A DNA stretch of 64,000 nucleotides from Chthonomonas calidirosea (GTDB lineage Bacteria; Armatimonadota; Chthonomonadetes; Chthonomonadales; CAJBBX01): contig DYKI01000004.1 in assembly GCA_020722705.1 (NCBI GenBank), positions 47,816-111,815 of the forward strand, given 5' to 3'. The position numbers were made by a program, and so were the translations under genes. A model generated the notes under the pieces. It ran no database searches. It saw nothing but the letters and a program-made list of their open reading frames with translations, and was not told the DNA's origin. This document shows positions 16,297 through 24,112 of this stretch, in pieces. Every line of letters starts with the position of its first letter. Positions within the stretch are counted from its first letter, which is position 1.

Positions 16297-18096
16297 CTAC
16301 CAGTTCGGTGCCGATTGCCCCTGACCCTGCAGAGCCTGCGTCAACAGGCGCATCGTGTCTGCGTTGTCGGGAGCGGCTGCGAGGGATGCCCGAAGGTGGC
16401 GCTCGGCATCGCTGTACCGGCCGGCCTGCAGATAGATCCACCCCAATCCTCGGTTGGCGTCAGGATCGGCCGGTCTCCATCGCAACGCCGTCTCGAACGC
16501 TCGGTCGGCTGTGTTCGCCGCTGCACCACCCATGCCGATCCTTGAATAGCCAAGATGCACGAACAACAGCGTCAAGTAGTCCTCGGCGTCGCCGACCGCT
16601 CCTCGATTCTGCATGACCCGAGCGTACACCCGCCAGTCCCGGCGCAGCCCCTCGACAGCCAGGTTCGGATTGCGCCAGTCCCAGGTCCGCGCGGTCCCGC
16701 TGCCGTACAGCCGATCCAGCATGCGTTCGAGGTGCCGAGCCGCATCGCGGTCGCGCCCCTCATCCACGGCCGTCCGAGCAAGCATAAAGTGGCCCACGAG
16801 CGCACCGGGATCGTACGCCACCATCGCAGTGAACAACGACTCATCGGAGTGCCATGTTTCGATGCCACGAATGGTCTGTGCCGTATACCAGCCGGCAACG
16901 GCGCAGAGAGCCGCAACGGCAGGGAGATGCGACATACCCCATAGGGACGCTCTCAGAGACAGCAGCCACCGCGCCAGAGGCACACACAACCCGATCACCG
17001 CCACAGAGGACCGGTATGGAGCGAAGAGGATGAAGGGCATCGGCAGCAGTCCCGACACCGGCACAAGCGCAAGCACAACGAACGTGATGAACCAGAGCGC
17101 AGCACGATCCGTGCGCCACAGCCTGACATACACCGCGGGCAAGGCCAACGCGACGCCGATCCCGAGCGCCATCGGCCACGGTCGCAGCTCCATGATGCGG
17201 TCGAGACTGAAAAGGTGCATCAACGTCTGGTTCGGCAGCAAGAGCAGGGCCGCGTACGCGGCAACAGTCTCAGCCGCACGCGAGAGGTGCTCCGACAGAG
17301 GCACCCAGAGTCCCGGCGGCTTCGGCATGCCCAGGTAGATGCCCATGGCGAGAAACAGCGCCGTCACCACAACGTAGGGACCAAGCGCGTACCAGCCCGT
17401 TCCGGGCAGTTCCGGACGAAGCATGCTCGGGTTGGCGCGGCTCGGACGAGACACGGCGCCTGCCTCATCGTCCGGCCTGGTTGTGCCCGCAAAGCATGCG
17501 AATGCAAGCGGAACCAGCGGAAGCAGTGCCAGACTCTGCTCCTTTGTGAAGACCGCCAGCGCGTAGGCCAGGACTGAGCCGGCAAGCGCCAGGGTTCGGC
17601 GGTCTCCCCGGCTGCGGACGGCCACGATCAGTCCCCAGGCAAACAGCGCTGTCCAGAGTGCGCCCAACGCGTCGGTACGCCCCCCTATCCACGCTGTGGC
17701 GCCGACATGAGCCGGATGGACCGCAAACAGCAGCCCGGCCGCAAGGGCAACACTCAGACGACCGAACGCCGTCAATGCCATGCCGAACACCGCCATGGCG
17801 CATGCCGCGTGGGCCACGATATTCACCCAATGACTTGCTGCGGGGCTGTCGGGCCACAGCCAGCGATCCATGTAGAAACTCAGCGAAACGAGAGGCCGGT
17901 AGTAGTGGCTCAGGAACGCTCCCGTGAAGCACCCTTTCAAGGAGCCTCCGCCGATCGCCGATCCGTCCATCAGCCCCCAATCGTCCCAGACGTAGCCGCC
18001 CCTGAGTGAGCCGACATAGACGACCAGGGATATGAGAGCCGTTGACGCGGCTCCAGCCGCAACCCCGAAAGCTCTGGTCGAGTCGGCCGGCCTCAT
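16297..18096 (-). CDS. TMTC-like polytopic membrane protein with C-terminal TPRs
   Basis: About 599 residues from ATG 18096; the track's TTG at 18219 runs through the tetR promoter. The luminal loop GGYVWDDWGLMD, the YYRPLVSLSFYMD segment and HPAHVGATAWIGGRTDALG are characteristic of bacterial relatives of the TMTC/protein O-mannosyltransferase (GT-C) proteins. About ten membrane helices follow, then a soluble C-terminal part with TPRs (DPDANRGLGWIYLQAGRYSDAERHL). The first DD pair matches the catalytic acidic motif of GT-C enzymes. A glycosyltransferase using a lipid-linked sugar is likely; acceptor unknown. Confidence 0.75.
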   Translation of the reverse strand: MRPADSTRAFGVAAGAASTALISLVVYVGSLRGGYVWDDWGLMDGSAIGGGSLKGCFTGAFLSHYYRPLVSLSFYMDRWLWPDSPAASHWVNIVAHAACAMAVFGMALTAFGRLSVALAAGLLFAVHPAHVGATAWIGGRTDALGALWTALFAWGLIVAVRSRGDRRTLALAGSVLAYALAVFTKEQSLALLPLVPLAFACFAGTTRPDDEAGAVSRPSRANPSMLRPELPGTGWYALGPYVVVTALFLAMGIYLGMPKPPGLWVPLSEHLSRAAETVAAYAALLLLPNQTLMHLFSLDRIMELRPWPMALGIGVALALPAVYVRLWRTDRAALWFITFVVLALVPVSGLLPMPFILFAPYRSSVAVIGLCVPLARWLLSLRASLWGMSHLPAVAALCAVAGWYTAQTIRGIETWHSDESLFTAMVAYDPGALVGHFMLARTAVDEGRDRDAARHLERMLDRLYGSGTARTWDWRNPNLAVEGLRRDWRVYARVMQNRGAVGDAEDYLTLLFVHLGYSRIGMGGAAANTADRAFETALRWRPADPDANRGLGWIYLQAGRYSDAERHLRASLAAAPDNADTMRLLTQALQGQGQSAPNW

Positions 18097-18198
18097 TCCG
18101 GTGCCACTTCGGAGCGCGCGCAGGAGGAGAGGCCTGCGAGGCTCGGGGCTCCGCTGAAGCCAATCGTTAGCATTTCTAACTTTTTTCACCCACAGGCC

Positions 18199-18227
18199 TT
18201 GACAAGTTGCAGCCTCCAAGGCATAAT
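18199..18227 (+). promoter_or_regulatory. Sigma-70-type promoter of the TetR gene
   Basis: TTGACA and CATAAT with a 17-bp spacer, a near-consensus match, placing +1 about 25 bases before the tetR ATG. The operator-like motif at 18244 lies just downstream of +1. Confidence 0.7.
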
Positions 18228-18243
18228 GAAGCCGTTAGGACGT

Positions 18244-18254
18244 ACTGGTACTAC
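18244..18254 (+). promoter_or_regulatory. Candidate TetR operator, copy 1
   Basis: ACTGGTACTAC, inside an imperfect palindrome TACTGGTA-C-TACCAAGTA that abuts the tetR start codon and replaces the expected SD region. The same 11 bases occur inverted on the other side of tetR at 18899-18909. Position just after a strong promoter suits repression. Confidence 0.5.
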
Positions 18255-18259
18255 CAAGT

Positions 18260-18868
18260 ATGAACAAAGAACGATCCAACACCAATAGAGCTCGCATTCT
18301 TCAGGCCGCCGGCGAGATGCTGTATCGCCAGGGCTACAACTCGACCAGCGTAGACGACATCGCCGCCGCGGCCGGGGTCAGCAAGAGCAACTTCTACTAT
18401 CACTTTCCCAGCAAAGAGGACCTCGGCCTGGCTGTCCTCGCGGTTCGCCGTGAGGAGCTTGAGCGCCTTCTGCTCGGAACTCTGCGTGATGATACCGCGT
18501 CGCCTCTCATGCGGTTGCGCCGCTTCATGAACGCCCTGCTCGACAATCAGGAAACACAACTGGAGCGACGCGGGTGCCCATTTGGCAACCTGATTGCAGA
18601 GATGACCGAGCATAGCGAGAGAATGCGGTGTTTCCTGAGCGGCGTTTTCAGTGAGCTCACCGCCGACCTTTCCAGAGTGATCCGCGAGGCCCAGAGCCGT
18701 CATGAAGTCCGTCCCGAAGCCGATGCCGAAGAGCTGGCCGGTCTGTTTGTGCATGCGATTCAAGGCATGCACCTGATGGTGAAGTGCGACCGGGACTCCA
18801 ACGCAGCCCGCACGTCCGGCAAGGTTCTGATGGACTTGATAGCGATGCCGTCGCACAGGAATAACTGA
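18260..18868 (+). CDS. TetR family transcriptional regulator
   Basis: 202 residues. The N-terminal helix-turn-helix domain (RARILQAAGEMLYRQGYNSTSVDDIAAAAGVSKSNFYYHFPSKEDL) is textbook TetR. The C-terminal ligand domain has a Cys near the front of a helix (RRGCPFGNLIAEMTEHSERMR), resembling the YxaF/LmrA-type subgroup. The ATG follows an operator-like sequence with no SD. Likely targets are its own promoter and the ECF sigma gene downstream, since both carry the same motif. The ligand is unknown. Confidence 0.92.
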   Translation: MNKERSNTNRARILQAAGEMLYRQGYNSTSVDDIAAAAGVSKSNFYYHFPSKEDLGLAVLAVRREELERLLLGTLRDDTASPLMRLRRFMNALLDNQETQLERRGCPFGNLIAEMTEHSERMRCFLSGVFSELTADLSRVIREAQSRHEVRPEADAEELAGLFVHAIQGMHLMVKCDRDSNAARTSGKVLMDLIAMPSHRNN

Positions 18869-18898
18869 AACCAACGATTATTTTGCGAGTCTCTATTA

Positions 18899-18909
18899 GT
18901 AGTACCAGT
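18899..18909 (-). promoter_or_regulatory. Candidate TetR operator, copy 2 (inverted), before the ECF sigma gene
   Basis: GTAGTACCAGT, the reverse complement of the 11-bp motif at 18244-18254, sits 30 bp after tetR and about 35 bp before the sigma factor start, in the only intergenic space between them. Flanking bases (TTAG on one side, CAGTAA on the other) extend a partly palindromic context. Confidence 0.45.
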
Positions 18910-18943
18910 CAGTAATGATCGCGCAACGCACAGGGAGGAAAAG

Positions 18944-19570
18944 ATGAACGCAACGGGGACCGTCCCGACCACATACGCCAATCGCGATTCCGAGGGCAAC
19001 ATGCACGCTGAGTTCGAACGTCTGATGGAGCGCACGAAGCGCCAGGCATACAACATGGCATACCGAATGACAGGCAACCGCGAGGCTGCCGAGGACCTGA
19101 CCCAGGAGGCTTATCTGCGAGCGTTCCGCTCGTTCGACCGCTACAATCGCAGCCTTCCTTTTGAGAACTGGCTCTTTCGGATCCTTACGAATCTGTTCGT
19201 GGATAGCCTGCGAAGGCGTCCCAAGCAAGCGCCCCTCTCTCTCGACCACGCTATGGGCGGTGAAGCTGAAGATGAGTACGCCTTCGAAATCGCAGACCAC
19301 GACAGCGACCCGGAGCAGATCATCCTCAAGGATGTGATGGACGAGAGGCTGCAGGAAGGCATCGCTGCCCTGCCGAAGCACTTCCGGACGGCAGTGCTGC
19401 TGTGCGACGTGGACGGCATGAGCTACGAAGAGATAGCGCGCGCCATGAATACGAGTGTGGGCACAGTCCGGTCGCGCATCCATCGCGGGCGCATGCAGCT
19501 CCGAAAGCACATGCAGGGCAACGCAAAGAAAACCAACGCGGCGCCGCGCTTGAGTCCGGTACCTGCCTAG
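18944..19570 (+). CDS. ECF-type sigma-70 factor
   Basis: 208 residues with an excellent GGGAGGA site. Region 2 (AYNMAYRMTGNREAAEDLTQEAYLRAFRSFDRY, SLPFENWLFRILTNLFVDSLRR) and region 4 (LPKHFRTAVLLCDVDGMSYEEIARAMNTSVGTVRSRIHRGR) are both clear, as in the SigW/SigE-like ECF group. No anti-sigma gene lies next to it. The TetR-like motif upstream suggests control by the preceding repressor instead. Confidence 0.92.
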   Translation: MNATGTVPTTYANRDSEGNMHAEFERLMERTKRQAYNMAYRMTGNREAAEDLTQEAYLRAFRSFDRYNRSLPFENWLFRILTNLFVDSLRRRPKQAPLSLDHAMGGEAEDEYAFEIADHDSDPEQIILKDVMDERLQEGIAALPKHFRTAVLLCDVDGMSYEEIARAMNTSVGTVRSRIHRGRMQLRKHMQGNAKKTNAAPRLSPVPA

Positions 19571-19632
19571 CGCCGAGATACTCGGCCATAGGCCGACAGG
19601 ACGGCCGCGCGGGTATGCCACAGGAGGCGACC

Positions 19633-20178
19633 ATGCGTCACCGCCCGAACGTGTTTGTTCGTTCATCATCGCCGAACGATGCAGCCCTTGTGGCCGACAT
19701 CGTTCGGCGTTCCTATTCGAACCTTCCGTTGACGCAGGTGCCATCCGATATGCCGATCTACCACCCCGAGTACCACGCCGACGCGATGCAGGACCCCAGT
19801 ACCCGGTGGTACATCCTTGAGGATGCCGGCGAGCCCATCGGGGTTTCCATGTGGCGCACGTTGCCGTCTCTGGCCCATCTGCACCTCCTCTTCGTGGTCG
19901 GCGACCGTCAAGGAGAGGGCTTCGGTTCGCTCCTGCTGAAGCATTTTCACGACACGGCTCAGGCTGAAGATCCATCGCTGAGGCTGCTGAGCCTGCATTG
20001 CCTTGCCGACGCCCATAGGACGCTCCGGTTCTACAGGCGGCATGGCTACGCGCCGTACCACGCAGGCGACGAAGGACGCGTCGTTGACCTCTACCTCTGG
20101 CTGGATGCTGCGAGGCGCGACGATACTTCGTGGCCTGTCAAGCACGACAAGGTACTGATGTACAAGCTCGTCCGCTGA
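19633..20178 (+). CDS. GNAT family N-acetyltransferase
   Basis: 181 residues from ATG 19633 with CAGGAGGCGA upstream. The acetyl-CoA motif appears as LLFVVGDRQGEGFGSLLLKHF, and the C-terminal part has LSLHCLADAHRTLRFYRRHGYAPY, typical of GNAT domains. The acceptor cannot be predicted. It follows the sigma factor by about 60 bp and could share its transcript. The track's longer version starts inside the sigma gene. Confidence 0.88.
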   Translation: MRHRPNVFVRSSSPNDAALVADIVRRSYSNLPLTQVPSDMPIYHPEYHADAMQDPSTRWYILEDAGEPIGVSMWRTLPSLAHLHLLFVVGDRQGEGFGSLLLKHFHDTAQAEDPSLRLLSLHCLADAHRTLRFYRRHGYAPYHAGDEGRVVDLYLWLDAARRDDTSWPVKHDKVLMYKLVR

Positions 20179-20315
20179 CGCCGAAGCATGGTCCGTGACG
20201 GACTTCGGGAACCGCAGCCCCGAATGTCCGCAGGAGATACACTTCCGGCCGCCGAATACGATTCCCGAACCATACAGCTACGGCTGCCGGGATCCACGAT
20301 TGACGAGGTTATCCA

Positions 20316-21236
20316 TTGGAGCGAGCGAGAACTGAACAACGGCCACCGAATGCGCCGATCAGTCGGCGGCGTTTCATTGGCCAGGCGGCGGCGCTGACCG
20401 GCGTTGGCGTCGGCGCTGCGCAGGCATCCGTACGTACAGGCTTACAGCGCCCGGAGGAGGAAACACGCAAGATGCGCCTCGGCTTGGTGACCTACAACGT
20501 CGCCCGAGACTGGGATTTGGCAACGATTCTGAGAATCTGCAAGGAGACCGGCATAGACGGCGTCGAGTTCCGTACCACCCATCGGCACGGCGTCGAGCCG
20601 ACGCTGGGCGCCGAGGCCCGGTCCGAGGTGCGCAAGCAGTGCGCCGACGCCGGCATCCGACAGATAAGCCTCGGCACGGTTTGCGAGTTTCACTCGCCGG
20701 ACCCAGGGGAGGTCCGGAAGCAGATCGAAGACTGCCGATCCTTTGTGAAGCTCGCACAGGATATCGGCGCACGTGGAGTGAAGGTTAGGCCAAACGGCCT
20801 CCCCAAAGACATACCGGTCGAGCGCACACTGGCACAGATTGGCAAGGCGCTGGCTGAGTGCGGAAAGATCGGCTCAGACCATGGCGTGGAGATTTGGGTC
20901 GAGGTGCATGGCGGGGGCACATCACTGCCTGCCAACATGCGAACCATCATGGATTCCTGCGGACATCCGAACGTCGGCATCACGTGGAACTCAAACGCGA
21001 CCGATGTGCGGGACGGCTCCGTCGCCGAGGCCTACCGATTGCTGGGCAGATACATTCGGTGCTGCCACATCACCGACCTGTGGAACGCGTACCCGTGGCG
21101 GGAGTTGTTTGGACTTCTGAAGGCTGACCGCTACGACCGGTACTTGCTGTGCGAGGTCGGCACGCCGGTGCCGCCGGAAGCAGGCGCGCTGTTCCTCAAG
21201 TGCTACGCAGGCCTATGGAAGGAGCTGACACGATGA
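20316..21236 (+). CDS. Tat-exported sugar phosphate isomerase/epimerase-like TIM barrel, 1
   Basis: 306 residues from a TTG with GAGG about 8 bases upstream; no in-frame ATG lies before the signal. The twin-arginine motif SRRRFIGQAAALTGVGVGAA marks export as a folded protein. The rest is a xylose isomerase-like (AP endonuclease 2) barrel: RLGLVTYNVARDWDL, ETGIDGVEFRTTHRHG, GVEIWVEVHGGG (metal-binding Glu/His), NVGITWNSNATD and a final DRYLLCEVG. Such proteins epimerise or isomerise sugars or inositols. Its stop overlaps the start of a second, related barrel (ATGA). Confidence 0.82.
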   Translation: MERARTEQRPPNAPISRRRFIGQAAALTGVGVGAAQASVRTGLQRPEEETRKMRLGLVTYNVARDWDLATILRICKETGIDGVEFRTTHRHGVEPTLGAEARSEVRKQCADAGIRQISLGTVCEFHSPDPGEVRKQIEDCRSFVKLAQDIGARGVKVRPNGLPKDIPVERTLAQIGKALAECGKIGSDHGVEIWVEVHGGGTSLPANMRTIMDSCGHPNVGITWNSNATDVRDGSVAEAYRLLGRYIRCCHITDLWNAYPWRELFGLLKADRYDRYLLCEVGTPVPPEAGALFLKCYAGLWKELTR

Positions 21237-22210
21237 CGCACCTGGCCCCGAGAGCCGAGAGCCGAGAGCTGAGAGGCGAGAGCAGCGCTCCTGTCCGGAC
21301 ACCTCTGGAAACCGTATCGCGCCGCGGGCTGTTCACCGGTGCCATCGCAACAGGTTTGGCCGCTGTGGCATCCCGGTTGGCCCAGGCATCCGACCCTCCG
21401 TCGCGCGTCGGCAAGCCGGTCATACGCGCCGGGATTGCGGCCTACTCATATCGAGAACGCTTAACCGGCAAAGCGAAGCCTGCCATGACCATGCCCGACT
21501 TCGTGAAGCAAGCCGCACTCGATGGCTGGGATGGGGTTGAACTCACGTCCTACTACATCCCGACACCGGTCACCGCAGCATATCTGGCCGACCTCAAGCG
21601 CCTATGCTTCGTCCATGGGCTGACGGTTTCGGCCACAAGCGTAGGGAACGTCTTCACGCATCCGGCGGGTGAGGCACGCGACCGGGAGATCGAAAAGGTG
21701 CGAACGTGGCTCGGGCACGCCCAGGCCCTTGGGGCTCCCGTCATGCGCGTCTTTGCGGGCGCCCCGCAACCGGGGCAGACAGCCGAGGAGGCCGAACGCT
21801 GCTGCATCGAATGCATTGAGGCATGCTGCGATAGGGCGGCGGAGACCGGCGTCATGCTCGCTCTGGAGAACCACGGCGGCATCGTGGCAGAATCAGCCGG
21901 CGTACTCCGTATCCTGAAGGCGGTCAAGTCCGATTGGTGCGGGGCGAATCTGGACACCGGCAACTTTCGAACCGAAGACCCCTATGCTGATATCGCTGCA
22001 TGTGCCCCATACGCCGTGACGACACACCTCAAGGTAGAGATAGCGCCGAAGGGCGGCAGCAGGCAGCCTGCGGACGTCAAGCGTATCGTGCAGATACTGA
22101 GGGCCTCGGGCTACCGCGGTTACCTCACGCTGGAGTACGAAGGGGCCGAGCCTGTCGCCGAGGCGGCTCCGAAGGCGCTCGCCGCGATCCGAGAGGCCAC
22201 TGCCGCATAG
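21233..22210 (+). CDS. Tat-exported sugar phosphate isomerase/epimerase-like TIM barrel, 2
   Basis: 325 residues from ATG 21233, behind GAAGGAG, overlapping the previous stop. A Tat motif (SRRGLFTGAIATGLAAVAS) lies unusually far in, about 30 residues after the start. The extra N-terminus is encoded by a GAGAGCC-like simple repeat (PRAESRELRGESS), which may be an expansion. The barrel has GWDGVELTSYY, LALENHGGIVAES (catalytic Glu/His), WCGANLDTGNF and GYRGYLTLEYEG. It is paralogous in fold to the gene before it; the two may act on one substrate in the periplasm. Confidence 0.82.
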   Translation: MTHLAPRAESRELRGESSAPVRTPLETVSRRGLFTGAIATGLAAVASRLAQASDPPSRVGKPVIRAGIAAYSYRERLTGKAKPAMTMPDFVKQAALDGWDGVELTSYYIPTPVTAAYLADLKRLCFVHGLTVSATSVGNVFTHPAGEARDREIEKVRTWLGHAQALGAPVMRVFAGAPQPGQTAEEAERCCIECIEACCDRAAETGVMLALENHGGIVAESAGVLRILKAVKSDWCGANLDTGNFRTEDPYADIAACAPYAVTTHLKVEIAPKGGSRQPADVKRIVQILRASGYRGYLTLEYEGAEPVAEAAPKALAAIREATAA

Positions 22211-22230
22211 CCGCATCCTTGTCCGGACAA

Positions 22231-22587
22231 TCAGTCAATCACAAGGCGGTCGCCCAGCCGAACCGCTGAACGTGCCAGCGTCTCGGGCAGCATCTCGACG
22301 GTCACACGCCCGCCGCGGACAGGCCAGACCACGCGCCAGGGGCTCACGCATGGCACTACCTTGACGGTGATCCCTCGGTTGTCGAGCACCACGACAGCAA
22401 TCGAGCGCCGCATGCCGAACGTGTGAACGCCGTTGCAGCGATCCAGCACAAGCGCATCGCCCACGGATAACGGAGGGAGTGTCAGCAGGCCGCCGAGGCG
22501 CTCAAGCACGCTCGTCGCGCAGAACACGCGCTGCGCAACCACCGTTCCCTGAGTCTCGTTCCTGAGAGTCTGTCCGATCCGTCCCAT
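22231..22587 (-). CDS. DUF192 family protein
   Basis: About 118 residues; the real gene is only the last part of the track's 501-residue antisense ORF. It shows the DUF192 pattern: GLLTLPPLSVGDALVLDRCNGVHTFGMRRSIAVVVLDNRG, then a Pro-Trp segment and a closing GDRLVID. The family is small, often exported or a domain of larger proteins, with unclear function. The start is uncertain: ATGs at 22587 and 22596 lie in a 9-bp repeat, and a GTG further in (near 22542) is possible. It converges on the TIM barrel gene with 20 bp between stops. Confidence 0.7.
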   Translation of the reverse strand: MGRIGQTLRNETQGTVVAQRVFCATSVLERLGGLLTLPPLSVGDALVLDRCNGVHTFGMRRSIAVVVLDNRGITVKVVPCVSPWRVVWPVRGGRVTVEMLPETLARSAVRLGDRLVID

Positions 22588-22606
22588 CTGTCCCATCCGT
22601 CCTATT
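22570..22606. repeat. 9-bp repeat TCCCATCYG, several tandem copies
   Basis: Reads TGTCCGATCCG, TCCCATCTG, TCCCATCCG, TCC in tandem between the divergent DUF192 and isomerase genes. A matching array (TCCCATCCG twice) occurs at 49301-49322. The period is a multiple of three, so it does not shift frames when translated. Confidence 0.6.
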
Positions 22607-22674
22607 GTGCCGCGCGAATCCGCCAAGAGGACACCGGCATGCCCATGCCGAACCCCTCTTCGAGGAGGAACACC

Positions 22675-24099
22675 ATGGCACAAGTCCCCCGCGTGGGTCT
22701 GTTCGCGATAGGTTTGGACACCTACTGGCCGCAGTTCGCCGGCCTGAAAGAGCGGCTGGATGGGTATCGCGCGTCCATATCGTACCGCCTCGACGAATGC
22801 GGCGCCGCCGTCGTGGACGCCGGCATGGTTGACACTGTTGAACGGGCCAGGGCCGCAGCCGACCTGTTCAAGCGTGAGGATGCGGAGATCATCTTCCTGC
22901 ATGTTTCCACGTACGCCCTTAGCTCGACGGTACTTCCCGTTGTCCAGAAGGCAGGCGTACCGACCATCGTGCTGAACCTCCAGCCCGTTCGCCGCCTCGA
23001 CTACGATGCGTTCAACGCCATTGGCGACCGAGGGACCATGACCGGCGAATGGTTGGCTCATTGCCAGGCGTGCGCAGCACCGGAGATTGCCTGTGTCTTC
23101 AACAGAGCCGGCATCCCCTATCATCTTGTGACCGGAACACTCGATGATCCCGAGGCATGGGCTGAGATAAAGGACTGGGTGGCCGCTGCCTCCGTTCGCA
23201 GTGCCATGCGTGACAACCGGGTTGGCGTTCTCGGCCACTACTACGGCGGGATGCTCGACGTTTACAGCGACATGACACAGCAGGCCGCTGTGTTCGGGTG
23301 CCACTTCGACCTGCTGGAAATGTGCGAGCTTAATCGGCTGCGCGAGGAAGTGACACACGACGACGTCATCGCCAAGCTGGAGCAGTTCCGAAAGGAGTTC
23401 GACGTCTCCCCGGAGTGCACCCAATACGAGCTGGAGCGAGCCGCAAGAACCTCTTGCGCACTCGACCGGCTGGTTGAGACTCACGATCTCGGCGCCATGG
23501 CCTACTACTACGAAGGCCAACCCGGTAACGCCTACGAGGACATCGTTACGTCGGTGATAGCCGGCAACTCGCTCCTTACGGCCCATGGGGTGCCTGTGGC
23601 CGGCGAATGTGAGATCAAGAACGTGCAGGCCATGAAGATCATGGACTGCTTCGGCGTCGGCGGATCCTTCTCGGAGCTGTACCTGATGGACTTTGACGAC
23701 GACGTAGTGCTCCTCGGGCATGACGGCCCAGGTCATATGGCCATTGCCGATGGGCCTGTCAAACTGGTTCCGTTACCGGTCTACCACGGCAAACCGGGGC
23801 AGGGTCTGTCCATTGAGATGCGTGTGAAGCACGGTCCGGCCACGCTCCTGTCCGTTGTTCAGGACGGGCACGGAAGGCTGAGCCTCCTCACAGCCGAGTG
23901 TGAGAGCGTCCCTGGTCCCATCATGCACATCGGCAACACCAACAGCCGGTACCGCTTCCCCATCGGAGCCCGCGAGTTCGTGAACCGGTGGTCGCAGGCC
24001 GGACCTGCGCACCACTGCGCCATCGGCATCGGGCACGTCGCCTCACGCATTGAGAAACTCGGCGCGCTGCTGGGAGTGGAGGTCAACCGCATATGTTGA
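22675..24099 (+). CDS. L-fucose/L-arabinose isomerase-like protein
   Basis: 474 residues from ATG 22675 behind GAGGAGGAA; the track's start 36 bases upstream is less likely. The sequence follows the FucI/AraA-like pattern: an N-terminal Rossmann-like part (VPRVGLFAIGLDTYW), HVSTYALSSTVLPVV, a middle domain (RVGVLGHYYGGMLDVYSD), and a C-terminal active-site domain with ECEIKNVQAMKIM, GHDGPGHMAIADGPV and KHGPATLLSVVQDG. The family interconverts aldoses and ketoses with a divalent metal. The following RhaT suggests a 6-deoxyhexose such as rhamnose or fucose. Confidence 0.83.
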   Translation: MAQVPRVGLFAIGLDTYWPQFAGLKERLDGYRASISYRLDECGAAVVDAGMVDTVERARAAADLFKREDAEIIFLHVSTYALSSTVLPVVQKAGVPTIVLNLQPVRRLDYDAFNAIGDRGTMTGEWLAHCQACAAPEIACVFNRAGIPYHLVTGTLDDPEAWAEIKDWVAAASVRSAMRDNRVGVLGHYYGGMLDVYSDMTQQAAVFGCHFDLLEMCELNRLREEVTHDDVIAKLEQFRKEFDVSPECTQYELERAARTSCALDRLVETHDLGAMAYYYEGQPGNAYEDIVTSVIAGNSLLTAHGVPVAGECEIKNVQAMKIMDCFGVGGSFSELYLMDFDDDVVLLGHDGPGHMAIADGPVKLVPLPVYHGKPGQGLSIEMRVKHGPATLLSVVQDGHGRLSLLTAECESVPGPIMHIGNTNSRYRFPIGAREFVNRWSQAGPAHHCAIGIGHVASRIEKLGALLGVEVNRIC

Positions 24100-24112
24100 G
24101 GAATCGCCGTCA

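Noticed and set aside
20188-20397. Small plus-strand ORF of 69 residues
   Set aside because: No ribosome-binding site, and it overlaps the better supported TTG start of the TIM barrel gene in another frame.
22217-22230. Palindrome TTGTCCGGACAA between convergent genes
   Set aside because: Perfect but short, without T-run or second copy in a promoter; similar words occur by chance in GC-rich DNA.
22231-23736. 501-residue minus-strand ORF
   Set aside because: Mostly antisense of the isomerase gene. Only the last 118 residues (22231-22587) have coding character, matching DUF192.
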